From Chenopodium formosanum (lineage: Eukaryota; Streptophyta; Magnoliopsida; Caryophyllales; Amaranthaceae): a stretch of DNA of 64,000 nucleotides. The notes under the pieces were generated by a model that worked only from the letters and a program-made list of their open reading frames with translations, searched no databases and was not told the DNA's origin. Both the position numbers and the translations under genes were made by a program. Shown here one piece after another: positions 22,337-33,703 of this stretch; position 1 is the stretch's first letter; each line of letters opens with the position of its first letter. The DNA lies in contig CM044874.1 in NCBI GenBank assembly GCA_024500155.1, forward strand, positions 45,172,384-45,236,383. The letters run 5' to 3'.

Positions 22337-24011
22337 ATGAACAAAAGAAACAGTAGAAAGGAGCCCCGGTTGAGGGTCAAGGAGCCTAGTGCTCAAGCTT
22401 AAAGTCAAGCACCCAATGTTCCCCCTCGATTGAAATTCTTGAACAAGCTCCATGATACCTTCTACAATGACCTTCAAGGACGAAAGCTTAATCCCACAAG
22501 GCACTATGATCAACGCTATATGAGAGCTTTAGGGATAGATGATGACATAAGGTCACTCCTTGACAACCTAGGGATGAGTCAGTTCATCAAACACCAACAT
22601 TGAACATACTAAGAGCACACTTTCGAATTCCTAGCCTCATTTGAAAAAGAACCTTATGGGAACAACGACTTCCAATTTCCTTTCAATTATTCAACAACCA
22701 ACATACCATGACTCTTAGTGATCTCAATGCATTGTTAGACTTAAACCCCGAGGCGGATCTCCTTGCCCCATCCTTGAGCCTATTCTCCGAGTATGATCCA
22801 TTTCGTTGGTGGCAAACGATTACCGATTTTGAAGAGTTCAATACAAGGTATTCGGTGGCAAATCAAATCCTCCACCCTGTTCTCCGTATCCTTCACCGCA
22901 TCTTGGGGTATGCGGTGTTTAGTAAACAAGACTTGAGTAAGCTCTCACATGAAGAGCGCTTTCCTTGATGGGTTGCTACTAGAGAGGAGTTGAAAGGGCG
23001 GCTCAACATTGGGTATTGGTTCGTCCTGTGCTACGAGGCAATCAAGTCGAGCAACAAGATGGGTGAAATCGCCCTTGGTGGGATGATCATTAGGATTGCT
23101 AAGAAGCTTAACAATGAACGCTTCTTTCTCGCAAGCACTCAAGTTGGGTCCGATAAGGAGTTATTCATTGATATCCAACAAATGAGAAGGTTGGGGTTCA
23201 TCCAAGGAACTGCCGACGTCAACAATTTTCATGCTTGGTATGTTAAGCGCGAGCACCATTGCATCTTGCCTTACCCCAGCCATAAATATTTGGAGCGGAG
23301 TGTTAGGAATGTATGGAAAATTACACGAGACAATGGTGTGTTACCCACCGCTTTAGGTAGCGCAAGGAATTTGGTAGTCAATCAACAACAACAACAACAA
23401 CAACATCATCAAAAACAACAAAAACATCAAGGCATGAGTAGCTTTGTGCAGCAAATGATGAGCATGCAACTTGGCATGCAAATCTTGTTGGATAACCAGC
23501 AGGGTATGTTTATGCAAACACAAGCTCTCTATAGTGCGGCCGTGGATAGAGGTTAGATCACCCCCCTGGTCAATTAGCCTAATTGGCCGCCTCAGCAAGG
23601 CCTGGTCCCTCAATGGCAGGGATCGCAACCTACTTGGCCCTATTGGCAAGGGCCATCCTCCCAAGGCGTTCCCCAGGTATACTACCCGACGGAAACCAGG
23701 TACGATTATCGTACCCCGGGAGGGAGTGATTTTAGAGGTGACCCCAATTATCCTTATATCACCCTTCCCACCCTTCCCCTTTTTAACTTTTTGCCCCATT
23801 CGACCCGTTGCCTCAATGGCAACAAGATCTCTATCGAGGTCACTATGGTTGGCCCCCGGGTTTCATCGGTGGTTGGGACCCACATGGCATTTCTCGTGAC
23901 GGGTTCTCTTATGACCCCGAGGATGATGGGATGATGACGAAGCCGGCCCTAGTGGCCACTAGCCTCCCTTATTTTTTTATTTCTCCCCTTTACCCCCTCC
24001 CAATGTTTTAA
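22337..24011 (+). pseudogene. ATHILA ORF (env-position gene) of element C, broken
   Basis: The gene lies where Athila elements carry an extra ORF between pol and the 3' LTR. Landmarks: MNKRNSRKEPRLRVKEP, then FYNDLQGRKLNPTRHYDQRY, TMTLSDLNALLDL, DPFRWWQTI and ELKGRLNIGYWFVLCYEAI. They agree with the ATHILA ORF-1 family (Pfam ATHILA) as I remember it. The C-terminal third is Gln-rich (a CAA run near 23384-23402 encodes polyglutamine) and then Trp/Pro/Gly-rich (PPGFIGGWDPHG). Breaks: TAA 22400-22402, a frameshift before 22708, TGA 22966-22968, TAG 23554-23556 and another frameshift near 23800. No membrane segment or signal peptide is clear in it, so an envelope role is not supported by this sequence. 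Confidence 0.75.
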
Positions 24012-26223
24012 TTTGGCGCACCGCAGACGGTGCATTGTTTTAGTGTGGGGGTTGTAAGAAGCAAAGGGATGGTTTTTTTTTTGGTAGTGCGGGGGAAAGC
24101 TTTAGCATCATGCTAGTGTGGGGGTGACTCCATTGTAGGTGGTAGAGCTTTCATGGTTCGGTTGGTTAAAACATGCTTTAATGTTGATTGATCTTCTTGA
24201 TTGTGATGATGATGTTTCAGGGTGATTTTGATGAGCTTTTGCTAATGAATTTTCAAGTGTTTGTGTAGGTGATGGCGCTCCTAAGAAGGAAAATCCAAAC
24301 TCCAGATAATCCAAATTTCTCTTAATCCAAACTTTGTAGTTAGTTTTTTTTTTTTAATTTCTATTTCTTCCTTCTGCTTAAAGTTTTAGTTTCCTTCTTT
24401 GATATTTGACTTTTTTTAATTAATTTTTTTTTATCGTAGTAGTTTCTTTTGTTTTGGCTCGCTTTTCAAGCCTGAAAATGGAGATGAAGGAAGTTAAGGG
24501 CCAACTCGAGCTCCCTCGGTGAGATTGTATAATTTATCATGTCTTCATTTCAAGCGGCGTTTCGTGAGACCATTCCTCTCTTTTATTTTCTTTTTCTTTG
24601 GGTGTTTAGTTTAGATTTAGCTTAGGAAGAAGTTTAATGGTTCGAGGATGTTTGCTTTCGGTTCTATGGAACCTGGGATCGTTGATGTTGTTATCGAACG
24701 ATCACTTGTATGATGATTGGAATTTTGGATTTTATGCCTTTTGTGTGAACCTTTTTTATTTCTTCCTCTTTCTTTTGTTTTGTTTTCCCCTTTTCGTATT
24801 ACAAGAATAACTATGACAAGTTGAAATGATTTTTGATTTGTAATTTGCTCATTCTTTTGGATTGGTTTTCCTCTCTTGACGATGTGTCTTTGAATGCTTA
24901 TCTTCCTAGTTGATGAGGGTTTTCATGGTTTGAGAATGCTTGGGGTTGAGCTAGACACATTTTAAGCTAAGGTAGCACGGCTAAGAACTTTTGAGGAAGT
25001 TTGAACCCCTAGCTCACGGGAATGTGGTAAGATTGTGTTGCTCTCTATGGTGGATAGGATTACCTTTAGTTGGTATTTGCTCACTTCCCACCCCTTGTGA
25101 GGTCTAATATTGTTCAAGCCTTCATCATTCTTGTTGAACGGCATTTAGGATCCTTGACTATACGTATCTTAATCCTTGTGTTGGCCTCTAGCTCCTGAGA
25201 TCGTGACCAAGCAACTCTAGTGGAGGAAAAGGTTGTTTTTCATTTTTCTTTGTTTTCCTTGTGTTTTGTTACAAATTTGGTTTTCATTTTTGCATCAACT
25301 TACTTGGTAACCAATTTGAGCCTTATTTCCCTTTCTTGACTTAACAATATTCCAAACCAATCGGCCTATGTCTTACCGACCCTTGTAGTTAGTGAAGCAT
25401 TGGCTCGTGAGGTTTGAGTTTTGAGATTGTTATATATGAGCAAGAAAAATGCGTAAATTGGTTCAAGTAAAATTTCTAAAGTTGAACATGAAAAGAATAT
25501 GCAAAGGCTCGAGAAGAAAGATGCAATTCAAGAAGACCAAGTGACAAAAAAAAAATGATGAAAAGTGAATAAATGATGAAAAGGGATGAAGTAATGTTGT
25601 GAGGTTTGTATTGAAGGTTGTAGTTTGAGTTTAGATTCAATTCATAAGTTGTTCATGAGGGATGGCCACTCTTTTGCTTCACTTAGGATTTGCCACCAAA
25701 ATTTTCAAATTAATTCCCAACCTTAACCCTTAGCCATGACATTACAACCCTAGTTAAGACCCTTGAACTTTGGAGGAGAGAGGTTAAAGATCGGTGGAGG
25801 GAGATAGATTCCAACCCTATGGAGAGAGTATGCATAGTTGAGATGTCGGGATGACCTTATGATTCCATACAAAATTTATTTTTCTGGTTCCCTCGAGGAA
25901 TCATGAGGAGCTAACTAAGGGATGAATTGAAGCTAGTGGAGAGAACGCGGACCATCTTGGTGGGGCTAGGGCGGAGAATGAAATCATGAGTCCTCTATGC
26001 TCAGCTTAGGTTTGTCTCTTTCAACTTTGAGCATCTTGGAACGTGTTTTCCCTCTTTAAATTGAGAAAGATAAGTATTCTTTAGTGCATTATTTGCGTGT
26101 GATTCCAAATTTAGCATTTCATTACCTTGAGATTTGATTGGCTTTTCTAAAACCTTGTCATGTTATGTTTAATGTGTTTGTCTCTTTGTTCTAGTTTTCC
26201 TTTCTTGAGGAAAAGCAAGAGGC
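24012..26223 (+). other. 3' untranslated region of element C
   Basis: About 2.2 kb without a gene. Two purine motifs, AGTGTGGGGGTTG near 24041 and AGTGTGGGGGTGA near 24115, resemble the real polypurine tract at 26224. Confidence 0.6.
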
Positions 26224-26238
26224 AAGTGTGGGGGATTT
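26224..26238 (+). other. Polypurine tract of element C
   Basis: AAGTGTGGGGGATTT lies directly before the 3' LTR start TGATGACTGACATTT, the expected site for plus-strand priming. Confidence 0.85.
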
Positions 26239-27876
26239 TGATGACTGACATTTATGCCACTCTTTTATCCATTTTTCTCTAAGGATTCTTCCCTCATTTG
26301 CACTTGCTTAGCCCTTTTCTAAGCATTTTTACTTAGTTTTATTTTCTCCTTTCCCTTCTCATTTATCTTCCTTTTTCTTGGTCTTTTTTCCTTCTCTTTA
26401 TTTTAATTTCCATGCTTGTGTTTTGTAGGTATCATGTGCCGAAAGAAAGAGGACTTAAAGGAGCCAAGTAAGCTATTCTGCACGGGATACTGCGCGGCTA
26501 CTACGCTTGGCTGTGTGGGCGCGCAGCCCTGTCAGAACCCGCACAACCAAGTTGATAAAACAAGGTCAAACCAGAGAGTTTGTGCGACCTTCTGTGCGAT
26601 CTCCGTGCGGGCGCGCGACCTGCTGCGCGGACGCGCTGATATATCGCGCGGGCGCGACTCATTTCCCCGTACCCTAAAAGTTGTGGCCGCTCAATATTAT
26701 GAGAGGGCGCAAATAACTACTGCACGGGCGCGCATACTTCGTGTGTGGGCGCACACCGCTGGGATTCTGATTTCTTTGCGTCTTGTTGCTCAAGTTTCTT
26801 TCTTTTGGGGGAGCCACATATATATAGTCCGGACACTTTGTAATGAAAAACACTTAGTTCTAATTCTAGGGAATAATAGCTTAATCTAGATAGAGAAAGT
26901 AAATTGTTATTCAAGTTCCCTTATTGTACTCAACTTTGCTCAAGTTTAATCTTCAATCAAGCAAGACTTCAAGTTTTCATCTTTCATTAATCCTTTCTTT
27001 AGTAATCTCTAATCCTTTATTTTAGCTTTATTTATTTGCTTTATTGTTGCTTATTTTTGTTAATCATATTAGTTCATCTAGTTATTATTGATTTCATTGT
27101 TTTTAATCATGTTTTGTCTTGAGTTTCTTGAGTTTGTTTCTAGTTTTGATATTATGTTTAATCTCGCTTCCCTAGGCTAATCTTTTAGCTAGGGGAATGG
27201 GGTGGAAAATATGAGTTGATATTGGATGAATGATGATGGTTGGATTGAACTCATGCCATAAATTGATGAAAGACATGATTTTTGATAGCTTGAGATTATT
27301 ATAGCACTCTATTTGATGTTTTCTAGTTTAAATGCATGAAAGTGATTTGAACTAGATTAAGATCATCTTTATTTAAATGATTGCATGAGAATGAGTTATT
27401 AAAGTGGAGTTTTTATTGATTGTGCTTCTTTATTCTCTTGATTTGATTGTAACTAATAGGATGCGTGAGAATAATCCTTATTAGTATAGACCTCTTTCAT
27501 TGATTTGCCTAGACTATTGCATGAAAATGAATTGTTTAGGTAGAATTTTGTGTTCTTTGGCATGTGTTTCATGATAATCATTAGTATTCCCCTCTTTCTA
27601 ATCATATTTGACACCCCGTATCCCTAGCGTATTTTTCCCCTGATTTTAATCGTCATTTTCTTGCTTATTTGTAGTTTTAGTGTTCTTTACTCAACAAAAC
27701 CAACAAAAACGATCCCCTTTTTACACTTGCATTATTGAATATTGATGTTGAATTAGTGTGCTTCCCTAGTGGTTCGACCCTTTACTTGCCACTAACAAGT
27801 TTGGTGTAGGTTTAGGTATTATAAATGATTAATTTGATTAGGGTAGTAGTTTAACGACCCATCTAACCGTTGATCA
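26239..27876 (+). mobile_element. 3' LTR of Athila element C
   Basis: It begins TGATGACTGACATTTATGCC and ends CCGTTGATCA. It is collinear with the 5' LTR but about 100 bases longer, mainly in the GC-rich block at 26500-26760 that repeats GGGCGCG. TATATATA is near 26819. The many differences from the 5' LTR indicate an old insertion. Confidence 0.88.
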
Positions 27877-28515
27877 GCGACAGATGATGTCGTCAGGCGA
27901 CAGCCTTGTCATCTAGTGCTTGAGTCGGGTCTTCCCTATTTTCCCTTTGCTGCTGCTGCTGCTTGGTTTCGCTCCGAACTTTGAACTTGGTCGTTTCCAT
28001 TCAACCAAATCCGCTCAAATATTTTGTAAATTAAAGCTCTTCAACTATAATTTACTGATCCATGTAACTCCTTTTATCTTGGAAGGATCTCATGAAATCC
28101 GGGAATGTTCTTTCTTGCTGGGATGCACCTACATTTATATTTTTTACTATAGGACTTTGCTCATGTAATTAGAGTTGACCTAAGACTTAGTGTTGCTTGA
28201 CTCGACGTGTAACTTGATGTACTCAAATCGACTCATGTGCGTAGACTTAACTCGATGTCATAACACGACATGACTCAATGTGTACATGACTCGTGTGTGC
28301 ATTGTAATGTGATCGTGTGACTTGAAAATGCAAAAAAGCAATAATTTTCGTCATTTTTGTGGAGGGTACCGACTTTCTTCCGAAAAAGAAGGACGCGAAA
28401 AAGAATCAAAGTGTTTGAAGGTGCATGTTGAATGAGCTTAGTCGAATATTTTTTATACTATTTTCTCAAGAAGCAAGGATTAATTCATCCTAGCCTATCT
28501 CAATTGTTTACTCCT
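27877..28515 (-). mobile_element. Family-A internal domain, non-coding, part 2
   Basis: Sequence resumes with GCGACAG...GTCAGGCGACAG, matching in style the GTCGCCAGGCAAC just left of element C, so both sides belong to one pre-existing unit. A short GCT repeat lies at 27949-27963. Many ACTCGA/ATGACTC words occur at 28195-28300. No gene is visible. Confidence 0.5.
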
Positions 28516-29760
28516 GATGAGTTTCATTTATGGCACTCATAGGGTAGTCTTTTAGGATGATTTCATCTTCCTTTTTATGCTTTCTTATCTTATTTTTGGT
28601 CCTTTTTCCTTTAATTCCTTTCTTTCTTTCTTTCCTTGTGTTTTTCGTGTTTTCTTCGTGTTTTCCTTTTATTTGTTCCTTTTTCCCTTTTATTCCTTTT
28701 TCGTTATTTGTTCATGTAGGTACCTAGGATTTGTCTCTGCAAGGGAATCAAGATGGGCTACATTGACTAAGCAAGGAGGAAATAGTCGGCTTGAAGAGGG
28801 CTCAGAGAGGGCATGGAGAAGGCATCAAGCCCTACCAGTCTGCCGCGGGCGCAGGTACAAAAGGCCGCGGGCGCGGGCTCATATGCACCAAATATGCAGA
28901 TTTCGACCAAGAACTCTCCACGGTTTGGCCGCTGGCTTGCCGCGGGCGCGGGTAGTTTGGAGAGCCCGCTCGTACTAGAGAGACTGCGCCCTCTGATCAC
29001 CCTTTGGGAGCAGGGGATTCCCCGCGCTTTTGCCGCGGGCGCGGGTGCGGGCTAGAAGACCCGCGGGCGCGGGTGTTGCCCAAAAAGCCCGCAAAAATTT
29101 TTAATGGGTTCCGTACCCATTTTTCCGCGAGCGTGGGGTTTATTGGAGAGGGCGCGGGAATCCCGTTTTTCTTCTTTGCCTATAAATACACTTGTAATTC
29201 CTTTTTGAAGGGAACTTTTAAATAATTTTCATTAGCTTAAATATAGAGAGAGAAGTTAGAGAGAAGTTAGAGAGAAGTTCTTGGTATTGGATTTGTATTT
29301 CAACATTGGATCAATTGTGATTGGATTTCTTCATTTTCAATCATTAATGTTAGTAAGATTTTCTTCTTCTAGTTCATCTCTTACTTGATTGATTTAGTTT
29401 CATCTTAGATTGTTTGTATTGCTTGGATTTGAATTGGATATTGTAGTTGATATTGCTTTCTCTTAATTTTGATTTAGAATGATGATCAATGTTAATTCTA
29501 GTGATTTGTTCTTGACTTACACCATGATTCCTGAGTAGATTAGTTGCTAGGGAGAAGGGGAAGCATGCTTGATTGATAATTTGTGCTAGTTGATGATCTT
29601 TGATTGATTGAATTGTTGCAATTAAATTAGTTGACATAGTTTTGCATGTGATTAATTAGATTAGGAATGATCAACCTATAAGATTAATCTAGATTGCATT
29701 GCGTTTCTTAATAACATGACCATCAATTTGAGAATTGCCTTAAAAGATTGAATTTGATCG
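28516..29760 (+). mobile_element. Athila-like LTR, 3' end lost
   Basis: Starts TGATGAGTTTCATTTATGGC and is related to the LTR of element D along its length. A strongly GC-rich block at 28840-29100 repeats CCGCGGGCGCGGG, upstream of TATAAATA at 29181-29188. It is interrupted at 29760 by the Tat element E1. No internal domain of this element is visible on the left, and sequence right of E1 does not resume it. Confidence 0.7.
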
Positions 29761-30200
29761 TGTCAGCCTCAGGATGCCCCAAAGTGGACCAATCCCTACC
29801 TGACACGTGTCACTCCAGAAATTAGGGGAAAAATGGCGGCCTTCAGGCCCAAATCCCGAGAAAGCCGAAAAGCGGCACAGCCCACCAATGATTAGGGTTT
29901 AGTGACCTAATCAGGGGCACAAATCTCAAGGACCCTATAAATAGGGAGATGTCCCTCTTTTTGAGGGCACGTTTCACAATTTATTACATACAGTTCCTGT
30001 GATAGAGACATCTGAGCTTGGAATCCGAGCAGATACCCACCTAAATTTCCGCACCTTTTTTCTCTCCTTTCAAGATAATAACTTGTTCGTCGGAGGCGGA
30101 GTACCAACCAACCGGTGTCTCCGTTTGTCTTGTAGGTACATCTCCCGCCGGATCAGTCTTCGTGTTGTAACTCTCCCGAGGGACAAAAACCTCCAAAACA
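29761..30200 (+). mobile_element. 5' LTR of Tat element E1
   Basis: TGTCAGCCTCAGG to CCAAAACA, 440 bases, immediately followed by a primer site. The last 200 bases align with the LTR at 53129-53692 read on the minus strand. It has a G-box ACACGTGT near 29803 and TATAAATA at 29936-29943. Confidence 0.88.
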
Positions 30201-30202
30201 TT

Positions 30203-30220
30203 TGGCGCCGTCTGTGGGGA
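30203..30220 (+). other. Primer binding site of element E1
   Basis: TGGCGCCGTCTGTGGGGA, two bases after the LTR end. It is the standard TGGCGCC-type site of Tat elements; the exact tRNA is not certain to me. Confidence 0.9.
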
Positions 30221-30233
30221 GAGTACCTCGAAG

Positions 30234-31930
30234 ATGGTTCAAGAGTCTATACCACCCCCTAACCGTCTAGGCGATGACCCAGAAGTCTTTGCAGACCATG
30301 AGGATGAAGATCCTCAAGTCGAAACCTTTACAGCCGATGACGGCTCTCTCAGAACCAAGCGCATCCGGCCTAGAGACACTCTTGAGCCGGGTGCCTCCCA
30401 GGCGGGTACAAGTCGACCCCTTAGGCAGCCGGAAGGGGAAACCCATACGGCCGCTGGATCAACCCCTGTCACTCGAGACGAACTCATGAGATTCATGACA
30501 AGTTTCAAGGGTGAAATTAAAGAGTTGATCACCCAAAGCCGGGCTGGCCCAAGTAAAGGTCAGTCGGCCAGGAAGACTCCTCTAGAGAAGGGGAAGTCAG
30601 TTAGAGAACGGCAGCCCACTACTCATCCAAAGGAGAAGGCAGCCGGGACCATTGATTGGTAAAAAATTCTTCTCCCTAAGAGGAACAACAACACCCGCCG
30701 GACTCAGCAGCCGGTGGGAAGTAAGAAATCAACTCTTGATGCCCGGGAAATTATCAACCGGATGAGAAACCAACAGCTATTTGAGTCGGCTTCAACGTCG
30801 AACTTTCAAGACAGCTTCAACAACACTTCTGCAGGGAATGCACTCTCCCTGCATGAGAGCCAAACAGGCGGTAATACCGTCAATTCTGGCCCTCAGATGA
30901 TTTGGGCTGTACCGTATGTGCCTTCTCAGGTTTACGGTCAATATCCCCCTCACTTCATGCAGCCGGCTCTCTTCGGAGGTCAGGCGGCATATCAAAATGT
31001 CCAGCCACTGGACTGGCAGCTCCGTCTGCTACGTTTGGGTGAACAACCTTTTGCGTTCACCCGGGAGATAACCGAGGCGGCATAGCCGGCCAAGGTTAAG
31101 AATGTGTTTGTGGGTACCTATGATGGTGCTACCAACCCGGAAGATCACCTTATGGCATACACCAACCTCATGTATTTACAGGGGTTGGATGATGCCACTT
31201 GGTGTCGATGATTCCCGGCTACATTGAAGGGCATTGCCCAACAATGGTTTGGCAACTTGCCAGCCGGGTCCATTAACAATTTTAGGAAGCTCTCCTTCCT
31301 ATTTGCTTCCAACTTCTCAATGAACATCCCTGCTAAGAAAACAAGCCTTGACTTGAGCACTGTTAAGCAGGGAGAGGGAGAAGGGCTGCGCTCATATGTC
31401 AGGCGGTTCAATCTGATCAGAATTCAGATTCAAGGACTGTCTGATGAGGTAGCTTTTACAGACTTTTTCAAGGGTCTCAGAGACGGTTCGACCTTTAAGT
31501 TCGACCTAGTCAGAAAAGGGGCTTTCACCCTACAGGCGGCCCTAAGGGAGGCGGAAAGCTACATTCAAGCTACCGACCTCTGCTCGCCTAGTAGCCAGTC
31601 AGACTCTAAGAAGTCCGACCAACAGAAAGACAGTCGGTCTGCTTAGCCGGCCAAAAATAAAGAAGATAGCAAGAAAAGAAAAGAAATCTGGGCGGTTAAT
31701 GATTCTGACCAGCCGTCCCAGAAGAAAAAGAAAGATTTTAAACCGTACGTCCCCAACTACGAGTTTAATAAAGACTTCAACTCCATCCTCATGGAGGTAA
31801 AGGACCGGTTGTCCATTGAAAAGCCGAATCCAATGAAGAGTTCTGTTCAATCACGGAACAAAAATAAATTCTGTTAATTTCTTGAGGAGGTCGGCCATGA
31901 TACCAACGACTACTTTAGTCTTCAGCGGAC
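30234..31930 (+). pseudogene. Tat gag of element E1, broken by stops
   Basis: One reading frame runs from ATG 30234 (MVQESIPPPNRLGDDPEVF) through a capsid segment (QQWFGNLPAGSINNFRKL, VRRFNLIRIQIQGLSDE) to a knuckle-like FLEEVGHDTNDYF near 31890, where the sibling copy E2 still has the Cys/His set. In-frame stops: TAA 30660, TAG 31083, TGA 31209, TAG 31644 and TAA 31875. At 31083 and 31644 the sibling at 62300-63950 has CAG. The frame is otherwise uninterrupted, so decay is by point mutation. Gag forms the particle that packages the element RNA. Confidence 0.88.
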
Positions 31931-32555
31931 GTTGGACCGTCTGGCTGAAAAAGGGATGTTGAAGTCCTACATTTCTAAGTCCCCATCCAGGGCAAAAAAT
32001 AAAAACAAGGGTCAGTCCTCCAAGACTACCCCCCAGCCTACTAGTAGCTCGGATACTGACACGGATCCGGTCTACACAATAGCAGGCAGGTTCTCATGTG
32101 GTGGTCCTACCATCCGGGGCACCAAGAGCCATCTTCGAAAGATGGACAAAGATGATGATGAGCAGGCGTCTGCAAGCTCCTCCTTTCCAGACATCTTGAT
32201 CACTGAGAAGGACAGGGGCAGCGTCCGCCGTCCGCATGATGACCCGGTTGTCATTGAGTGTAAGGTGGCCAGCCAGCTGGTTGGACGGATCCTTATTGAC
32301 ACCGGCAGCTCCTCAGACATCATCAGCCTCCGGTGCCTGCAAAAGCTGAAATACAACGTCAATAGCATGCATCTAGTCACCCACCCCTTGGTTGGTTTTG
32401 AGGGTGGGATGGTCTACCTAGCCGGAAGAATTGACTTACCCATCCGGCTGCGAGAGAAAGGCCAAGGACGACATATTGTCGTCAGATTCTTGGTCGTTGA
32501 GGAGTTAACCGCCTACAACATTATCATTGGACGACCAACCCTCAACGTAGCCAAG
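31931..32555 (+). pseudogene. Tat aspartic protease of element E1, truncated
   Basis: The same frame continues with a linker (MLKSYISKSPSRAKNKN), then the retropepsin active site ILIDTGSSSDIIS near 32292, HPLVGFEGGMVY and TAYNIIIGRPTLN. The sequence is cut at 32555 by the LTR of the minus-strand chromovirus F. RT, RNase H and integrase of E1 are therefore absent from the window. Confidence 0.85.
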
Positions 32556-32803
32556 TGTGTTGAACACGCTAATGACAATAAAACAATAATGGGCTGTTGG
32601 CCCTAACCCTTGTGTCCAACGCCCATCTAATGATTCTTAGCTTACCCAAGATAACATATAGAGGCAACCATATGCCCTTATTTACTTATCAACCACACCA
32701 TAAGGTCATATAGTACTTGTACAAATCATAGCATCATAGTCAAGCCGTAGTGTGCCATTGCCTTGGCACACCATGTCGCGCATGGCTCAATAGGGGTCTT
32801 ACA
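32556..32803 (-). mobile_element. 3' LTR of chromovirus fragment F
   Basis: Read on the minus strand it starts TGTAAGACCCC and ends TTCAACACA, 248 bases. It is preceded by a purine-rich tract and integrase sequence, so it is a 3' LTR. Its outer end lies inside the protease of E1. Confidence 0.75.
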
Positions 32804-32820
32804 AATCTCCCCCACTTGAA
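32804..32820 (-). other. Polypurine tract of F
   Basis: Minus strand TTCAAGTGGGGGAGATT lies directly before the LTR start. Confidence 0.8.
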
Positions 32821-33480
32821 GAGCATGACGCCCTCTTTGGGTAATCTTCCATCCAAGTCTCGAATTGCCACAATGTAGTATCACGTTGTCACAAAGCCTC
32901 CGCTTTGGGGCAATTCTTCCAATGCACCAAGTATCAACTCTGCGGTTTTTCTTACTTTGGCCCAACACACTTCGATCTAGAATCTTTTCCACTTCCTTAA
33001 TGAATTGTTTCTGGATCGTTGGTGGGTTCCTCTTTGAGGCCGGATGCAAACCTTCTGATCTTTATCCTCACAGAAAGGCTTTAAATAACTTACACGAAAA
33101 GTTGGGTGCACCTTTAATCTTTCCGGTAAATTCAACTGGTATGCAACGGCACCCACTTTCTTCAACACCTCAAATGAACCATCGTACCTAGGAATCAAAG
33201 CCCTTCGCGCTATTTTGGTGCTTATCTTCTTCCAAATTTGAGGAGTAAGTTTCAAGAACACTTTATCTCCAACGTTAAACTCTAACGAATGCCTTCCCTT
33301 ATCAGCATACTTTTTCATGCGATGAGAGGCCTTTCCTAGGCTATCTCTCCCCTCTTCAATCACTCTTGATGATTGGTAGCAAAGCGATGCGCTAAGGGTC
33401 AACCCACATCCTTAATTTACTTTATGACCTCATGCAACGTGAGTGGCTTCCAACCCATGGCAAGTTCAAAGGGACTTAGG
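32821..33480 (-). pseudogene. Chromovirus integrase C-terminus and chromodomain remnant
   Basis: The minus frame shows the end of the integrase core (SPFELAMGWKPLTLHEV near 33440-33475), then RMKKYADKGRHSLEF, VGDKVFLKLTPQIW and HPTFRVSYLKPF, the usual chromovirus integrase tail. After a frame change comes PPTIQKQFIKEVEKILDRS and LGQSKKNRRVD, a chromodomain-region sequence. Chromodomains direct integration by binding modified histones. Several frameshifts and stops are present. The element is cut at 33480, with no earlier pol visible. Confidence 0.8.
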
Positions 33481-33691
33481 ACCTGTTTACTTCAGCTTAA
33501 TTTCAGTTCAGTTCAGGTCTAATAAGTTCATCTAGTTCAGTTAAATTCAGTTTGTTAAAGTTGAGTTCAGCTCTAAATTTCCTTCTCTCATAAAATATTC
33601 ATTTCAGCTCTATACAGTTCAGTTCAGTTCAGCTTTATTCAATTTAGTCAGTTTAATTAAGTGGAAATTGAAAATAGAAGGAAAAGCAATT
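33481..33691. mobile_element. MITE-like fragment with TTCAG repeats
   Basis: GACCTGTTTACTTCAGCTTAA opens a stretch with many TTCAGTTCAG words. A related end in opposite orientation occurs near 46250-46350 (CTGAACTGAA... AAATTAAGGTGAAG). No transposase is present. The right side is obscured by the LINE insertion, so the boundaries are uncertain. Confidence 0.4.
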
Positions 33692-33703
33692 AAAGTAAGC
33701 AAT

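Noticed and set aside
28577..29225. ORFs of 133, 80 and 73 residues
   Set aside because: They overlap the GC-rich promoter part of an Athila-like LTR and mutually conflict in frame.
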